Origin: Isoptericola jiangsuensis
GTDB lineage: Bacteria; Actinomycetota; Actinomycetes; Actinomycetales; Cellulomonadaceae
Direction of reading: 5' to 3'
Length of the DNA: 64,000 nucleotides
Assembly (NCBI RefSeq): GCF_002563715.1
Contig: NZ_PDJJ01000001.1
Span: 186,001 to 250,000 of the forward strand
Position numbers and translations under genes: made by a program
Notes under the pieces: model-generated
The model's input: the letters and a program-made list of their open reading frames with translations, nothing else
Database searches by the model: none
What the model was told of the DNA's origin: nothing
Shown here: piece by piece, positions 24,807 through 32,414 of the stretch
Layout: every line of letters begins with the position of its first letter
Position numbering within the stretch: position 1 is the stretch's first letter

Positions 24807-25621
24807 CGGGCACCCCCGCGCCCGTGCGCCAGCCCGATGACGGCCACCGCCACCACGACGAGGACCGACGACAGCGCCACCGCCGCGTCCGGGTCGACCT
24901 CCCGCGCCAGGTAGATCTCCAGCGGCAGCGTGCGCGTCGTGCCCTGCAGGCTCCCCGCGAACGTGATCGTCGCGCCGAACTCGCCCAGCGCCCGCGCGAA
25001 CGACAGCACCGCCCCCGACACCAGGCCCGGCCCTACCAGCGGAAGCGTCACCCGGCGCAGCACCGTCGTCGGGCGCGCCCCCAGGGACGCCGCGACCACG
25101 TCGTACCGGGAACCCGCCGTGCGCAGCGCACCCTCCAGGCTCACCACCAGGAACGGCAGCGCCACGAACGTCTGCGCGATCACCACGGCCACCGTCGTGA
25201 ACGCCACCTGCAGGCCCAGGACCTCCAGTGTCCCGCCCAGCAACCCGCGCCGCCCGAACGTCGACAGCAGCGCGATGCCGCCGACCACCGGCGGCAGCAC
25301 CAGCGGCACCAGCACCAGCGGTCGCAGCCACCGCAGCACCCGCGACCCCGAGCGGGCCAGCACCAGCGCCATCGGCACGCCCAGCACCAGGCAGACGACC
25401 GTGCTCGCGGCGGCCGTGCGCAGGCTCAGACCGAGCGCGACCCGCGCCGACTCGCTCGTCACCAGCGACCACCAGTCGCCCCAGTCGACACGCGTCGCCA
25501 TCGCGACCAGCGGCAGCAGCACCAGCAGCCCGCCCAGCGCCGCCGGGACGTACGCCCAGCGGGGCAGACCCACCGCGACCTCGGACGACGCCCCGTGCGC
25601 GGCCGGCCGGGCGGACGTCAT
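24803..25621 (-). CDS. modB: Molybdate ABC transporter permease
   Basis: A 272-residue permease with about five helices. The cytoplasmic coupling loop is [28 protein letters not shown] (about residues 167-194), followed by [17 protein letters not shown], a hallmark of ModB. ATG 25621 overlaps the modA stop by 4 bases and the gene ends in an ATGA overlap with modC. Longer readings from 25948 are shadow sequence from modA. Confidence 0.94.
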   Translation of the reverse strand: MTSARPAAHGASSEVAVGLPRWAYVPAALGGLLVLLPLVAMATRVDWGDWWSLVTSESARVALGLSLRTAAASTVVCLVLGVPMALVLARSGSRVLRWLRPLVLVPLVLPPVVGGIALLSTFGRRGLLGGTLEVLGLQVAFTTVAVVIAQTFVALPFLVVSLEGALRTAGSRYDVVAASLGARPTTVLRRVTLPLVGPGLVSGAVLSFARALGEFGATITFAGSLQGTTRTLPLEIYLAREVDPDAAVALSSVLVVVAVAVIGLAHGRGGAR

Positions 25622-26448
25622 GACGACGGCGGCGCGAAGCCCACGCCCGCCAGCACCGCCCGGCCCTCGGGAGACAGGACCGCGTCGACGAACTCCGCCG
25701 CGAGGACCGGCTGCGCGGCGTCGGCCACCGCCGCGACCGGGTACGTGTTGACGGCGTTCGCTGCCTCCGGGAAGGCGACGCCCTCGACGGCGTCCCCGCC
25801 GCGCGCGACGTCCGTCACGTAGACCAGCCCCGCGTCGGCCTCGCCCGCCGCGACCTTGCCGAGCACGTCCGTGACGCTCTGCTCCTCGCTGTCCGGGGCG
25901 AGGTCGAGACCGGCGGCCTCGGCGACGCGCGCCGACGCGGCGCCGCACGGCACCTCCGGGGCGCAGAGCACCAGGGTCAGCGCCGGGTCGGCGAGGTCCG
26001 CCAGGCCCGTCACCCCCGCCGGGTTGCCCGCCGGGACGGCGATCGTCAGCGTGTTGGTCGCGAAGACCCGCGGGTCGTCGACGAGGTCGTCCGCGACGAG
26101 CCTGTCCATGGTCGCCGTGTCGGCCGAGGCGAGGACGTCGGCGGGCGCACCCTGCTGGACCTGCGCGACGAGGTCCGACGACCCCGCGAACGACAGCCGC
26201 ACGTCCACCCCCGCGTGCGCGGCCTCGAAGTCCGCCGCGACCTGCTCGAACGCCTCCGTCAGCGACGCCGCCGCGAACACGGTCAGCGTCGTGGTGGCCG
26301 CGCCGTCGTCGCCCGCCGCGTCGCCCGACGAGCAGGCGGCCGTCGTGGCGGCCGCGCCGACCCCGAGCGCCACGGCGACGGCGACACGGCGCGGTGCACG
26401 GGTGCCGGACGTCGTCCGGGCCCGCCGGCCGGCGAGAGCGACGGTCAC
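25618..26448 (-). CDS. modA: Molybdate-binding lipoprotein
   Basis: A 276-residue binding protein. GTG 26448 overlaps the stop of the preceding regulator gene. A lipobox TTAACSSG places the lipidated Cys near residue 39. The mature domain starts [24 protein letters not shown] and includes [28 protein letters not shown], the ModA oxyanion-binding segment with conserved Ser residues. [15 protein letters not shown] is also typical. It captures molybdate or tungstate outside the membrane. Confidence 0.94.
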   Translation of the reverse strand: MTVALAGRRARTTSGTRAPRRVAVAVALGVGAAATTAACSSGDAAGDDGAATTTLTVFAAASLTEAFEQVAADFEAAHAGVDVRLSFAGSSDLVAQVQQGAPADVLASADTATMDRLVADDLVDDPRVFATNTLTIAVPAGNPAGVTGLADLADPALTLVLCAPEVPCGAASARVAEAAGLDLAPDSEEQSVTDVLGKVAAGEADAGLVYVTDVARGGDAVEGVAFPEAANAVNTYPVAAVADAAQPVLAAEFVDAVLSPEGRAVLAGVGFAPPSS

Positions 26449-26840
26449 GCGGCGCCCCCCGGGGTCTCGACGACGACGTTCGTCGACTTGATGACGGCGA
26501 CCGCGACGGAGCCGCGCTCCAGCCCGAGGTCGCGGACGGCCTCCGCGCTCATGAGCGACACCACGCGGAACGGGCCGCACTGGAGCTCGACCTGCGCCAT
26601 CACCGTGTCGACGGTGAGGTCGGTGACGAGCCCGACGAACCGGTTGCGCGCCGAGCTCCGCATGCCCGGCGGCAGGCCGGGCGGCGTCGCGTGCTCGCGC
26701 GCCACCATCGCGACCTCGTACCCGTCCACGACCTTGCGGCCCGCGTCGTCGGTCGTCGCGGTCAGCAGCCCGCGGTCGATCCAGCGGCGGACCGTGTCGT
26801 CGCTGACGCCCAGGTAGACGGCAGCCTCGCTCACTCTCAT
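26445..26840 (-). CDS. HTH-molbindin (ModE-like) regulator of the mod operon
   Basis: A 131-residue protein with an N-terminal MerR/excisionase-type HTH ([26 protein letters not shown]) and a C-terminal Mop/TOBE domain ([25 protein letters not shown] ... [17 protein letters not shown]), which in other proteins binds molybdate. It is smaller than Escherichia coli ModE and has one TOBE unit, but is a common actinobacterial arrangement. ATG 26840 is chosen; in-frame reading back to 27047 would cross the repeat region. It heads the mod operon and shares a GTGA overlap with modA, so it probably regulates the operon according to molybdate level. Confidence 0.9.
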   Translation of the reverse strand: MRVSEAAVYLGVSDDTVRRWIDRGLLTATTDDAGRKVVDGYEVAMVAREHATPPGLPPGMRSSARNRFVGLVTDLTVDTVMAQVELQCGPFRVVSLMSAEAVRDLGLERGSVAVAVIKSTNVVVETPGGAA

Positions 26841-26948
26841 CGTCGGCACGATCAGGACCCTAGTCCCTCGTCTGCGGTACGAACAGCCTGTCGAGCGCTC
26901 AGATGCGGTTTGCGTCCGAACAGCAGGGCCGTCCGATGAGGCCTGCAA

Positions 26949-26997
26949 TGACTCGCGCGGAGGTGCGCTGACTCGCGGGGAGGTGCGCTGACTCGCG
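26949..26997. repeat. 20-bp tandem repeat, 2.5 copies
   Basis: TGACTCGCGCGGAGGTGCGC (26949-26968) is followed directly by the same unit with one change (26969-26988) and then its first 9 bases (26989-26997). It lies in the 205-base divergent intergenic region between the mod operon and the acetyltransferase operon. Confidence 0.9.
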
Positions 26998-27010
26998 TCG
27001 GGTGTGGTGT

Positions 27011-27051
27011 GTACGGTCGTACGCATCATGGGTACGATCGTCCGCATGACG
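27011..27051. repeat. Imperfect 21-bp-spaced direct repeat over the acetyltransferase start
   Basis: GTACGGTCGTACGCATCATG (27011-27030) and GTACGATCGTCCGCATGACG (27032-27051) match at 16 of 20 positions, with starts two helical turns apart. A TCGTAC-N9-GTACGA inverted repeat (27017-27037) lies within. The second copy covers the chosen ATG at 27046. This is a good candidate binding site for the TetR encoded by the second gene of the operon. Confidence 0.6.
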
Positions 27052-27687
27052 ACGACCGACTACTTCGCCGGGGACCCCCGCACCAACCGGGAGCGCATGC
27101 TCGCGGGCGACCTCTACGTCGCCGACGACCCGGAGAGCCACCGGATCGCGCAGCACGCGTACACGCGCCTGGAGGACTACCGCCTCGCCACGGTCGCGGG
27201 CGACCCCGCCGCCGTGGAGATCCTCGCGGAGGTGCTCGGCACCCTGGGGGAGGGCGCGTTCGTCAAGCCGCCGCTCGCCGTCGACTACGGCGAGAACATC
27301 CACGTCGGGCCGGGCACGTTCGTCAACTACAACCTCGTCGCGCTCGACGTCGCGACCATCACCATCGGTGCCGACTGCCAGATCGGCCCCAACGTCCAGC
27401 TCCTCACGCCGACCCACCCGGTCGACCCGCAGCCGCGGCGCGACAAGCTCGAGGCGGCGCTGCCCATCACGCTCGGCGACAACGTGTGGCTCGGCGGCGG
27501 CGTCATCGTCTGCCCGGGCGTCACCATCGGCGACAACACCGTGGTCGGCGCGGGTGCCGTCGTCACGAAGGACCTCCCGGCGAACGTCGTCGCGGTCGGC
27601 AACCCGGCCCGCGTGATCCGCGAGCACATCGACCGGCCCGCCGCAGCCGGCGCCGGACCCGACGCCCCGCCGGACGCCGACGCGTGA
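27046..27687 (+). CDS. Maltose/galactoside O-acetyltransferase-like hexapeptide protein
   Basis: A 213-residue left-handed beta-helix acetyltransferase. It starts with the Mac domain (TNRERMLAGDLYVADDPE, about residues 9-26) and continues with hexapeptide repeats: GENIHVGPGTFVNYNLV, ITIGADCQIGPNVQLLTPTHPVDP with the catalytic His, and VWLGGGVIVCPGVTIGDNTVVGAGAVVTKDLP. It transfers acetyl from acetyl-CoA to a sugar hydroxyl. ATG 27046 starts the Mac domain properly; ATG 27028 is an alternative. The stop overlaps the TetR GTG by 4 bases. Confidence 0.92.
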   Translation: MTTTDYFAGDPRTNRERMLAGDLYVADDPESHRIAQHAYTRLEDYRLATVAGDPAAVEILAEVLGTLGEGAFVKPPLAVDYGENIHVGPGTFVNYNLVALDVATITIGADCQIGPNVQLLTPTHPVDPQPRRDKLEAALPITLGDNVWLGGGVIVCPGVTIGDNTVVGAGAVVTKDLPANVVAVGNPARVIREHIDRPAAAGAGPDAPPDADA

Positions 27688-28286
27688 CGACGTCGCCGTC
27701 GCCGGGGCCCGCGGGGCCGGGCCGGGACCCCGCCACCGGCGGGCACCGGGCCCGCCGCCACGACCCCCACCGCCGCGACCGCATCGTCGACGCCTGCCTC
27801 GACGTCGTCGCCGAGCACGGCGTGGCCGGGACGTCGCACCGCCGGGTCGCGGCCGCCGCCGACGTGCCGCTCGGCTCGATGACGTACCACTTCGACGGGA
27901 TGGACGACCTCCTGCGGGCGGCGTTCGGCCGGTTCGCGGAGCAGCAGGCCGCCGGGTTCGAGCGACGCCTGAGCGCCGCGGCCGACGTCGAGCAGGCCGC
28001 CGACGCCGTCGTCGCGCTCATCACCACCGACGTGTTCGCCACCCAGCGCGACCTCGTCCTGAGCCACGAGCTGTACACGCTCGCCGCCCGCGAACCCGCG
28101 TTCCGCACCCTGACGAACGCGTGGATGCACCGCAGCCGCGCCGCGCTCGCCCGGCACTTCGACCCCCTGACCTGCCGCCTGCTCGACGCGTTCGTCGAGG
28201 GCGTCACCATCCACCGTGCGCTCGACACCGAGCGGCCCGACGACGCCGTCGTGCGGACCGGCGTCCGCCGGCTGCTCGCCCGCTGA
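27684..28286 (+). CDS. TetR-family regulator
   Basis: A 200-residue TetR protein. After a 30-residue Pro/Gly/Arg-rich tail, the HTH is GTSHRRVAAAADVPLGSMTYHFDG (residues 49-72). The C-terminal half resembles TetR_C_6-type domains (LVLSHELYTLAAREPAFRTLTNAWM). GTG 27684 overlaps the acetyltransferase stop, and an MFS transporter gene follows 17 bases later. It probably controls this operon through the repeats near 27011-27051. Confidence 0.9.
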   Translation: MTTSPSPGPAGPGRDPATGGHRARRHDPHRRDRIVDACLDVVAEHGVAGTSHRRVAAAADVPLGSMTYHFDGMDDLLRAAFGRFAEQQAAGFERRLSAAADVEQAADAVVALITTDVFATQRDLVLSHELYTLAAREPAFRTLTNAWMHRSRAALARHFDPLTCRLLDAFVEGVTIHRALDTERPDDAVVRTGVRRLLAR

Positions 28287-28303
28287 CCCCGGAGGACCCC
28301 CGC

Positions 28304-29575
28304 ATGACCGTCAGCGACGCCCCGGCCCCGACCGGCCCCACCGCCGCGGACCGCCGCGCCCGCGCGGCCGTGTCCGCGCTGTTCCTCACCAACGGCGCGC
28401 TGTTCGCGAACCTCCTGCCGCGCTACCCCGAGATCAAGGCCGCCCTCGACCTGTCGAACACCGTGTACGGCCTCATGGTGGTCGCGTTCCCCGCGGGCGC
28501 GATGCTGTCCGGCCTGGCGGCGGCCGCGATCATCCGGCGGTTCGGGTCGGCGGCGGTCGCCGTCGGCGGCACCGTCCTCACGGCGCTGGCGATGGTCGGC
28601 GTCGGGTTCTCCCCGTCCCTCGCCCTGGTCGCGGTGGCGCTGTTCGCCGGCGGCGCCGCGGACGCCGTGACCGACGTCGGGCAGAACGCCCACGGCCTGC
28701 GCGTCCAGCGGCGCTACGGGCGGTCGATCTTCAACTCGTTCCACGCGCTGTGGTCCGCCGGGGCGGTGCTCGGCGGCGGCATGGCGGCCGCCGCCATCGC
28801 GCTCGACCTGCCGCTCGGCGTGCACCTGACGATCTCCGGGACGATCTTCTGCCTCGTCGCGCTCACCGCCTACCGCTTCCGCCTGCCGGGCCACGACGCC
28901 GACGTCCGTGCCGCCGACGACGCCGCGGCGACCGCCCGCACCGGCGACGCCGGGCACGACCCGGCGGGCGACCACGGGACCGCCGGACCCGCGCCCCGCG
29001 GGGCCCGGGTCGGGCTGCTCCTGGCGGCGTTCGTCGTCGTCGCGACCGCCGGCGCGATCATCGAGGACGGCGCGAACGCGTGGGCCACGCTCTACCTGTC
29101 CGGGTCGCTCGGCGCCGTGGGCGCCGTCGCCGCCACCGGGTTCGTCGCGTTCATGGCCATGGAGTTCCTCGGCCGCGCCACCGGCGACCGGTTCGTCGAC
29201 CGGTTCGGGCAGGCGGCCGTCGCCCGCGCGGGCGGCCTGCTCGTCGCCGTCGCCATGGGACTCGCGCTCGCCCTCCCGTCCGTCCCGACGACGATCGCCG
29301 GGTTCGCGCTCGCCGGGTTCGGCGTCGCCACCGTCATCCCCGCCGCGATGCACGCCGCCGACGAGCTCCCCGGCCTGCGGGCCGGCACCGGCCTCGCCGT
29401 CGTGTCCTGGCTGCTGCGCCTCGGGTTCCTGCTCATGCCGCCCGTCATCGGGATCCTCGCCGACGCCACCTCCCTGCGCGCCGCGCTGCTCGTCGTCCCC
29501 GTGGCGGGACTCACGGTCGTCGTGGCCGGGGCGATGCTGCCCGGGCGTCGTCGGGCTGGCACCATCGACGCGTGA
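28304..29575 (+). CDS. MFS transporter
   Basis: A 423-residue, 12-helix MFS protein. GALFANLLPRYPEIKAALDLSNTVYGLMVVAFPAGAMLSGL opens the first helices, and GRATGDRFVDRFG is the repeat of motif A in the second half. The central loop (about residues 200-230) is Asp/Ala-rich. It resembles the YbjJ-type MFS group found near sugar or nucleobase genes. GGAGGA lies 8 bases before ATG 28304. It is coupled by GTGA overlap to the adenine deaminase gene, suggesting a purine or purine-like substrate, but this is inference. Confidence 0.9.
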   Translation: MTVSDAPAPTGPTAADRRARAAVSALFLTNGALFANLLPRYPEIKAALDLSNTVYGLMVVAFPAGAMLSGLAAAAIIRRFGSAAVAVGGTVLTALAMVGVGFSPSLALVAVALFAGGAADAVTDVGQNAHGLRVQRRYGRSIFNSFHALWSAGAVLGGGMAAAAIALDLPLGVHLTISGTIFCLVALTAYRFRLPGHDADVRAADDAAATARTGDAGHDPAGDHGTAGPAPRGARVGLLLAAFVVVATAGAIIEDGANAWATLYLSGSLGAVGAVAATGFVAFMAMEFLGRATGDRFVDRFGQAAVARAGGLLVAVAMGLALALPSVPTTIAGFALAGFGVATVIPAAMHAADELPGLRAGTGLAVVSWLLRLGFLLMPPVIGILADATSLRAALLVVPVAGLTVVVAGAMLPGRRRAGTIDA

Positions 29576-30603
29576 CCACCGCGCCCCCCGCCGCCACCGG
29601 CCCCGCCGCCCGCCCCGGCGCGAGCACCCTGCCGTTCGCCGAGCTGCACCTGCACGTCGAGGGGACGCTGGAGCCCGAGCTCGTCGTGGCGCTCGCCGAG
29701 CGCAACGGGGTGACGCTCCCGTACCCGGACGTCGAGGCGCTGCGCCGCGCGTACGACTTCACGGACCTGCAGTCGTTCCTCGACCTCTACTACGCGAACA
29801 TGGCGGTCCTGCGCACGGCGGAGGACTTCGCGGACATGACCCGTGCCTACCTGCGGCGCGCGGCCGTCGCGGGGGTGCGGCACGCGGAGATCATGTTCGA
29901 CCCGCAGGCCCACCTGGTGCGCGGCGTCCCGCTGGAGGTCGTCGTCGACGGCATCGCGTCCGTCCTCGCCACCAGCGAGGAGGACCTCGGCGTCTCGACC
30001 CTGCTCCTCGCGGCGTTCCTGCGCGACCGGGACGAGGACGAGGCGCTCGACGTGCTCGACCGGCTGCTCGCCCTCGGCGCGCCGATCGTCGGCATCGGCC
30101 TCGACCCCGCGGAGGTCGGCAACCCGCCCGCGAAGTTCGTCCGGCTCTTCGCGCGGGCCCGGGAGGCCGGGCTGCGGCGCATCGCGCACGCGGGCGAGGA
30201 GGGTCCGGCCTCCTACGTCACCGACGCCCTCGACCTGCTCGGCGCCGAGCGCATCGACCACGGCATCCGCAGCCTCGACGACGACGTCCTCGTCGACCGG
30301 CTCGTCGCCGAGCAGGTGCCGCTGACCGTGTGCCCGCTGTCCAACGTGGCCCTGCGGGCCGTCGCCACGATCGACGAGCACCCGCTGCTCGACATGCTGG
30401 AGCGCGGGCTCAACGTGTCCGTCCACTCCGACGACCCCGCCTACTTCGGCGGCCACCTCGACGACAACCTCGCGGCCCTGTCCGCAGGTCTCGGGCTCAC
30501 GGACGCGCAGCGGGCCACGCTCGCCGCGAACTCCGTGCGGTCGTCGTTCCTGCCCGCCGAGCGCCGCGACGCCCTGCTCGCGGAGATCGACGCGGCGTCG
30601 TGA
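29572..30603 (+). CDS. Adenine deaminase (adenosine deaminase superfamily)
   Basis: A 343-residue amidohydrolase. The first zinc ligands are in AELHLHVEGTLEPELVVALAERNGVTLPYPDVEALRRAYDF; the HVEGTLEPEL form and the FTDLQSFLDLYYANMAVLRT stretch are those of the fungal Aah1-type adenine deaminases rather than adenosine deaminases (HLDGA). HAGEEGPASYV supplies the third His and catalytic Glu, HGIRSLDD follows, and NVSVHSDDPAYFGG carries the zinc-binding Asp pair. It converts adenine to hypoxanthine and ammonia. The GTG start overlaps the MFS stop, so transport and deamination are probably linked. Confidence 0.9.
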   Translation: MTTAPPAATGPAARPGASTLPFAELHLHVEGTLEPELVVALAERNGVTLPYPDVEALRRAYDFTDLQSFLDLYYANMAVLRTAEDFADMTRAYLRRAAVAGVRHAEIMFDPQAHLVRGVPLEVVVDGIASVLATSEEDLGVSTLLLAAFLRDRDEDEALDVLDRLLALGAPIVGIGLDPAEVGNPPAKFVRLFARAREAGLRRIAHAGEEGPASYVTDALDLLGAERIDHGIRSLDDDVLVDRLVAEQVPLTVCPLSNVALRAVATIDEHPLLDMLERGLNVSVHSDDPAYFGGHLDDNLAALSAGLGLTDAQRATLAANSVRSSFLPAERRDALLAEIDAAS

Positions 30604-30667
30604 CTCCGCACGGATCGGCCGCTGATGCGTGAGAGGTCAGGACGTCGGTCCGGGTCGGTGTCGGGAC

Positions 30668-30699
30668 TCCTCAGGACTCGGCCCGGCGACACCTGAGGA
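30668..30699 (+). terminator. Possible terminator after adenine deaminase operon
   Basis: TCCTCAGG (30668-30675) and CCTGAGGA (30692-30699) form an 8-bp stem with a 16-base loop in the 181-base gap before the DUF5808 gene. The rest of that gap shows nothing I can name. Confidence 0.4.
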
Positions 30700-30784
30700 A
30701 CTGCGTCGGCGCCATGGCCCTCCGCGGCCCGAGAGGGCACGATGGGAGAAGAGGGGACCGACCGCACCCGACCCAGGAGCAGCG

Positions 30785-31105
30785 ATGACGTCGACCGGCA
30801 AGAACAAGAGCGGGTTCAGCAAGGCCGTGAAGGTGGTGTCGCTGGCGCTCGTCGCCGCGGCCGTCACCAAGGAGTTGCGCAAGGAGCCCGACGAGCGGAC
30901 GTGGCACGGCACCGTCGCCGGGTTCGTGCCCTACGAGCTCCGGTTCCCGACGATCGAGCGGATCAAGGAGCGCTGGTGGGCCCCGGAGAACCCGCAGATC
31001 TTCGGCCCGCGGGTCTGGGGCGTCGGCTGGGCCGTGAACGTCGGCCGCGTGGTCGCGCTCGGCCAGCGGTGGATCGACGACCGGCAGGGCTCCGCGTCCG
31101 ACTGA
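30785..31105 (+). CDS. DUF5808-type small protein
   Basis: A 106-residue protein. A Lys/Ser-rich start is followed by a hydrophobic segment (AVKVVSLALVAAAVTKEL). The C-terminal half has the DUF5808-like core: RWWAPENPQIFGPRVWGVGWAVNVGRVV (about residues 61-88). In other proteins this module reads as a membrane-adjacent domain of unknown function. ATG 30785 has a weak purine-rich upstream region (CAGGAGCAG). It appears monocistronic. Confidence 0.8.
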   Translation: MTSTGKNKSGFSKAVKVVSLALVAAAVTKELRKEPDERTWHGTVAGFVPYELRFPTIERIKERWWAPENPQIFGPRVWGVGWAVNVGRVVALGQRWIDDRQGSASD

Positions 31106-31159
31106 CGCGGCGGCCCGGCGGTGCTGGGCCGGCGGTGCGGGGCCGGCGGCGGGCCCGGC

Positions 31160-31819
31160 TCAGCCGTCGCAGGTTGACCGGTCGACGCCGACGCCCTCGT
31201 CGACGGAGACCCGCTCGACCGCGCCGGGCGCGGCGTCCAGCGTGCGCTCGACGCGGTCCGCGACCGCGCAGGCGTCCGCGCCGCGCGCCACGGTGAGCCG
31301 CGTCTGATCGAACCGCCGGTCGTGGTACACGTCCAGGACCTCCGGCATCGCGCGCAGCGCGAGGAGCCGGTCGGCCGCCGTCGTCGCCGGGGTGCCCCAC
31401 TCGACATCGAACGACACGGAGGCGGGCAGGTCGAAGGCAGCGCCGGAGGGATCCCCCGCGGCGAGGTCCGGGTCCGAGACGATGCGGAGGGCGGAGATGT
31501 CGACGCCGCGAGCCGGCTCGAAGGACAGTGCCCGCTCCACGGCCGACCGCAGCGTCTCCTCGGACGCATCCGTGCTCAGCCGGACCTCGACCAGGCCACT
31601 GCCCAGGAAGGGCAGGTCGTTGCTCATGAAACCGTCCGCCGACAGGACCCCGTCGGTGCCCTCCATGTGGTCCACGAAGGCGTTCCTCGCGGCGGTGCCC
31701 GCGTCCACGGCGCAGCCGGTCAGCAGGAGCGACACCGCCACGGCGGCGAGGCCGAGGCGTCGCGCGGCGGAGCGTCGGCGGGGCGGGGGCGTGGCGGCGA
31801 GGCCGGTCCGGGGAGGCAC
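31160..31819 (-). CDS. Putative lipoprotein of unknown function
   Basis: A 219-residue protein starting at GTG 31819. A twin-arginine-like run (RRRSAARRLGLAAVAVSLLLTGCAVDAG) ends in a lipobox with Cys36. The mature part alternates strands and helices in two similar halves (EVRLSTDASEETLRSAVERALSFEP and TVARGADACAVADRVERTLDAAPG), perhaps an internal duplication. Two further Cys residues (DACAV and RSTCDG) could form a disulfide. I do not recognise a family. Its stop is 55 bases from that of the DUF5808 gene on the other strand. Confidence 0.8.
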   Translation of the reverse strand: MPPRTGLAATPPPRRRSAARRLGLAAVAVSLLLTGCAVDAGTAARNAFVDHMEGTDGVLSADGFMSNDLPFLGSGLVEVRLSTDASEETLRSAVERALSFEPARGVDISALRIVSDPDLAAGDPSGAAFDLPASVSFDVEWGTPATTAADRLLALRAMPEVLDVYHDRRFDQTRLTVARGADACAVADRVERTLDAAPGAVERVSVDEGVGVDRSTCDG

Positions 31820-31908
31820 CGGGCCATCGTCCCGGTCGGCCGCCGTCCGGACAAGCGCCGACGCCGGAGCCCGGCACGTCTGGTCAGGGGTGCCGGGCTC
31901 CGGGTGTC

Positions 31909-32079
31909 TCAGCGGCCGCCGAACAGGCGCGACAGGAACCCGCCGCCGCCGGCGCGCGGCTCGTCGTGACCGCCGCACCACTGCGCGGCGGGGACCGAGC
32001 GGCGCACGTCGTCGACGTGCATGCCGCAACCGGCCCAGGTGGTCTTGCCGCAGGTCCGGCAGAGGGTGGGCTGACACAT
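31909..32079 (-). CDS. Small Cys-rich zinc-ribbon-like protein
   Basis: A 56-residue gene. The protein reads MCQPTLCRTCGKTTWAGCGM, then HVDDVRRSVPAAQWCGGH and a Gly-rich tail FLSRLFGGR. Cys7 and Cys10 with Cys18 and Cys36, plus His residues at 21 and 39, could form a small zinc site. Similar short proteins starting MCxPTxC-x2-CGKTTW occur in many actinobacteria, with no known role. It lies 34 bases downstream of the CstR-like regulator gene in the same direction, so it may belong to the persulfide operon. Confidence 0.75.
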   Translation of the reverse strand: MCQPTLCRTCGKTTWAGCGMHVDDVRRSVPAAQWCGGHDEPRAGGGGFLSRLFGGR

Positions 32080-32112
32080 GGGGCTACTTCTCCTTCAGGG
32101 GGGTCGGGTTGC

Positions 32113-32391
32113 TCAGGCGAGGCTGAGGAAGAGCTTCTCGAGCTCGGCGGTGGTCAGGCCGTCCTGCTCGGCGGCGGCCTGCTCGGGGTCGGTGACGCAG
32201 TCCTTCATCGCGGTCGCGATGATGGCGAAGCCCGCCCGGTCCAGCGCGCTGGACACGGCGGAGAGCTGCGTGACGACGTCGCGGCAGCTCCCGCCGGACT
32301 CGACGGACGCGATGACGGCGTCGAGCTGCCCGCGGGCACGCTTGAGACGGTTGAGCACGCGCCGCTGCGCGTCGGGGTCGTTGACGACCAC
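32113..32391 (-). CDS. CsoR/CstR-family regulator, persulfide-sensor type
   Basis: A 92-residue all-helical repressor of the CsoR/FrmR family (RVLNRLKRARGQLDAVIASVESGGSCRDVVTQLSAV). It has Cys36 and Cys65 but Ala at position 61, where copper-sensing CsoR has its His ligand. Two Cys without that His is the pattern of CstR, which senses persulfides through a sulfur bridge between the two thiols. GTG 32391 is the start; it lies 24 bases after the reductase-rhodanese gene, in the same direction. A perfect family operator stands at 34115-34132. The gene content around it fits sulfide/persulfide sensing better than copper. Confidence 0.88.
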   Translation of the reverse strand: MVVNDPDAQRRVLNRLKRARGQLDAVIASVESGGSCRDVVTQLSAVSSALDRAGFAIIATAMKDCVTDPEQAAAEQDGLTTAELEKLFLSLA

Positions 32392-32414
32392 GGTGGTCTC
32401 CTCTCGGACGGGTG

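Noticed and set aside
26949-26997. Tandem repeats considered as a CRISPR remnant
   Set aside because: Units are directly adjacent with no spacers and no cas genes are present.
32113-32391. Copper-sensing CsoR
   Set aside because: The His ligand at position 61 is replaced by Ala and no copper ATPase or chaperone gene is nearby, although the operator type is shared by both subfamilies.
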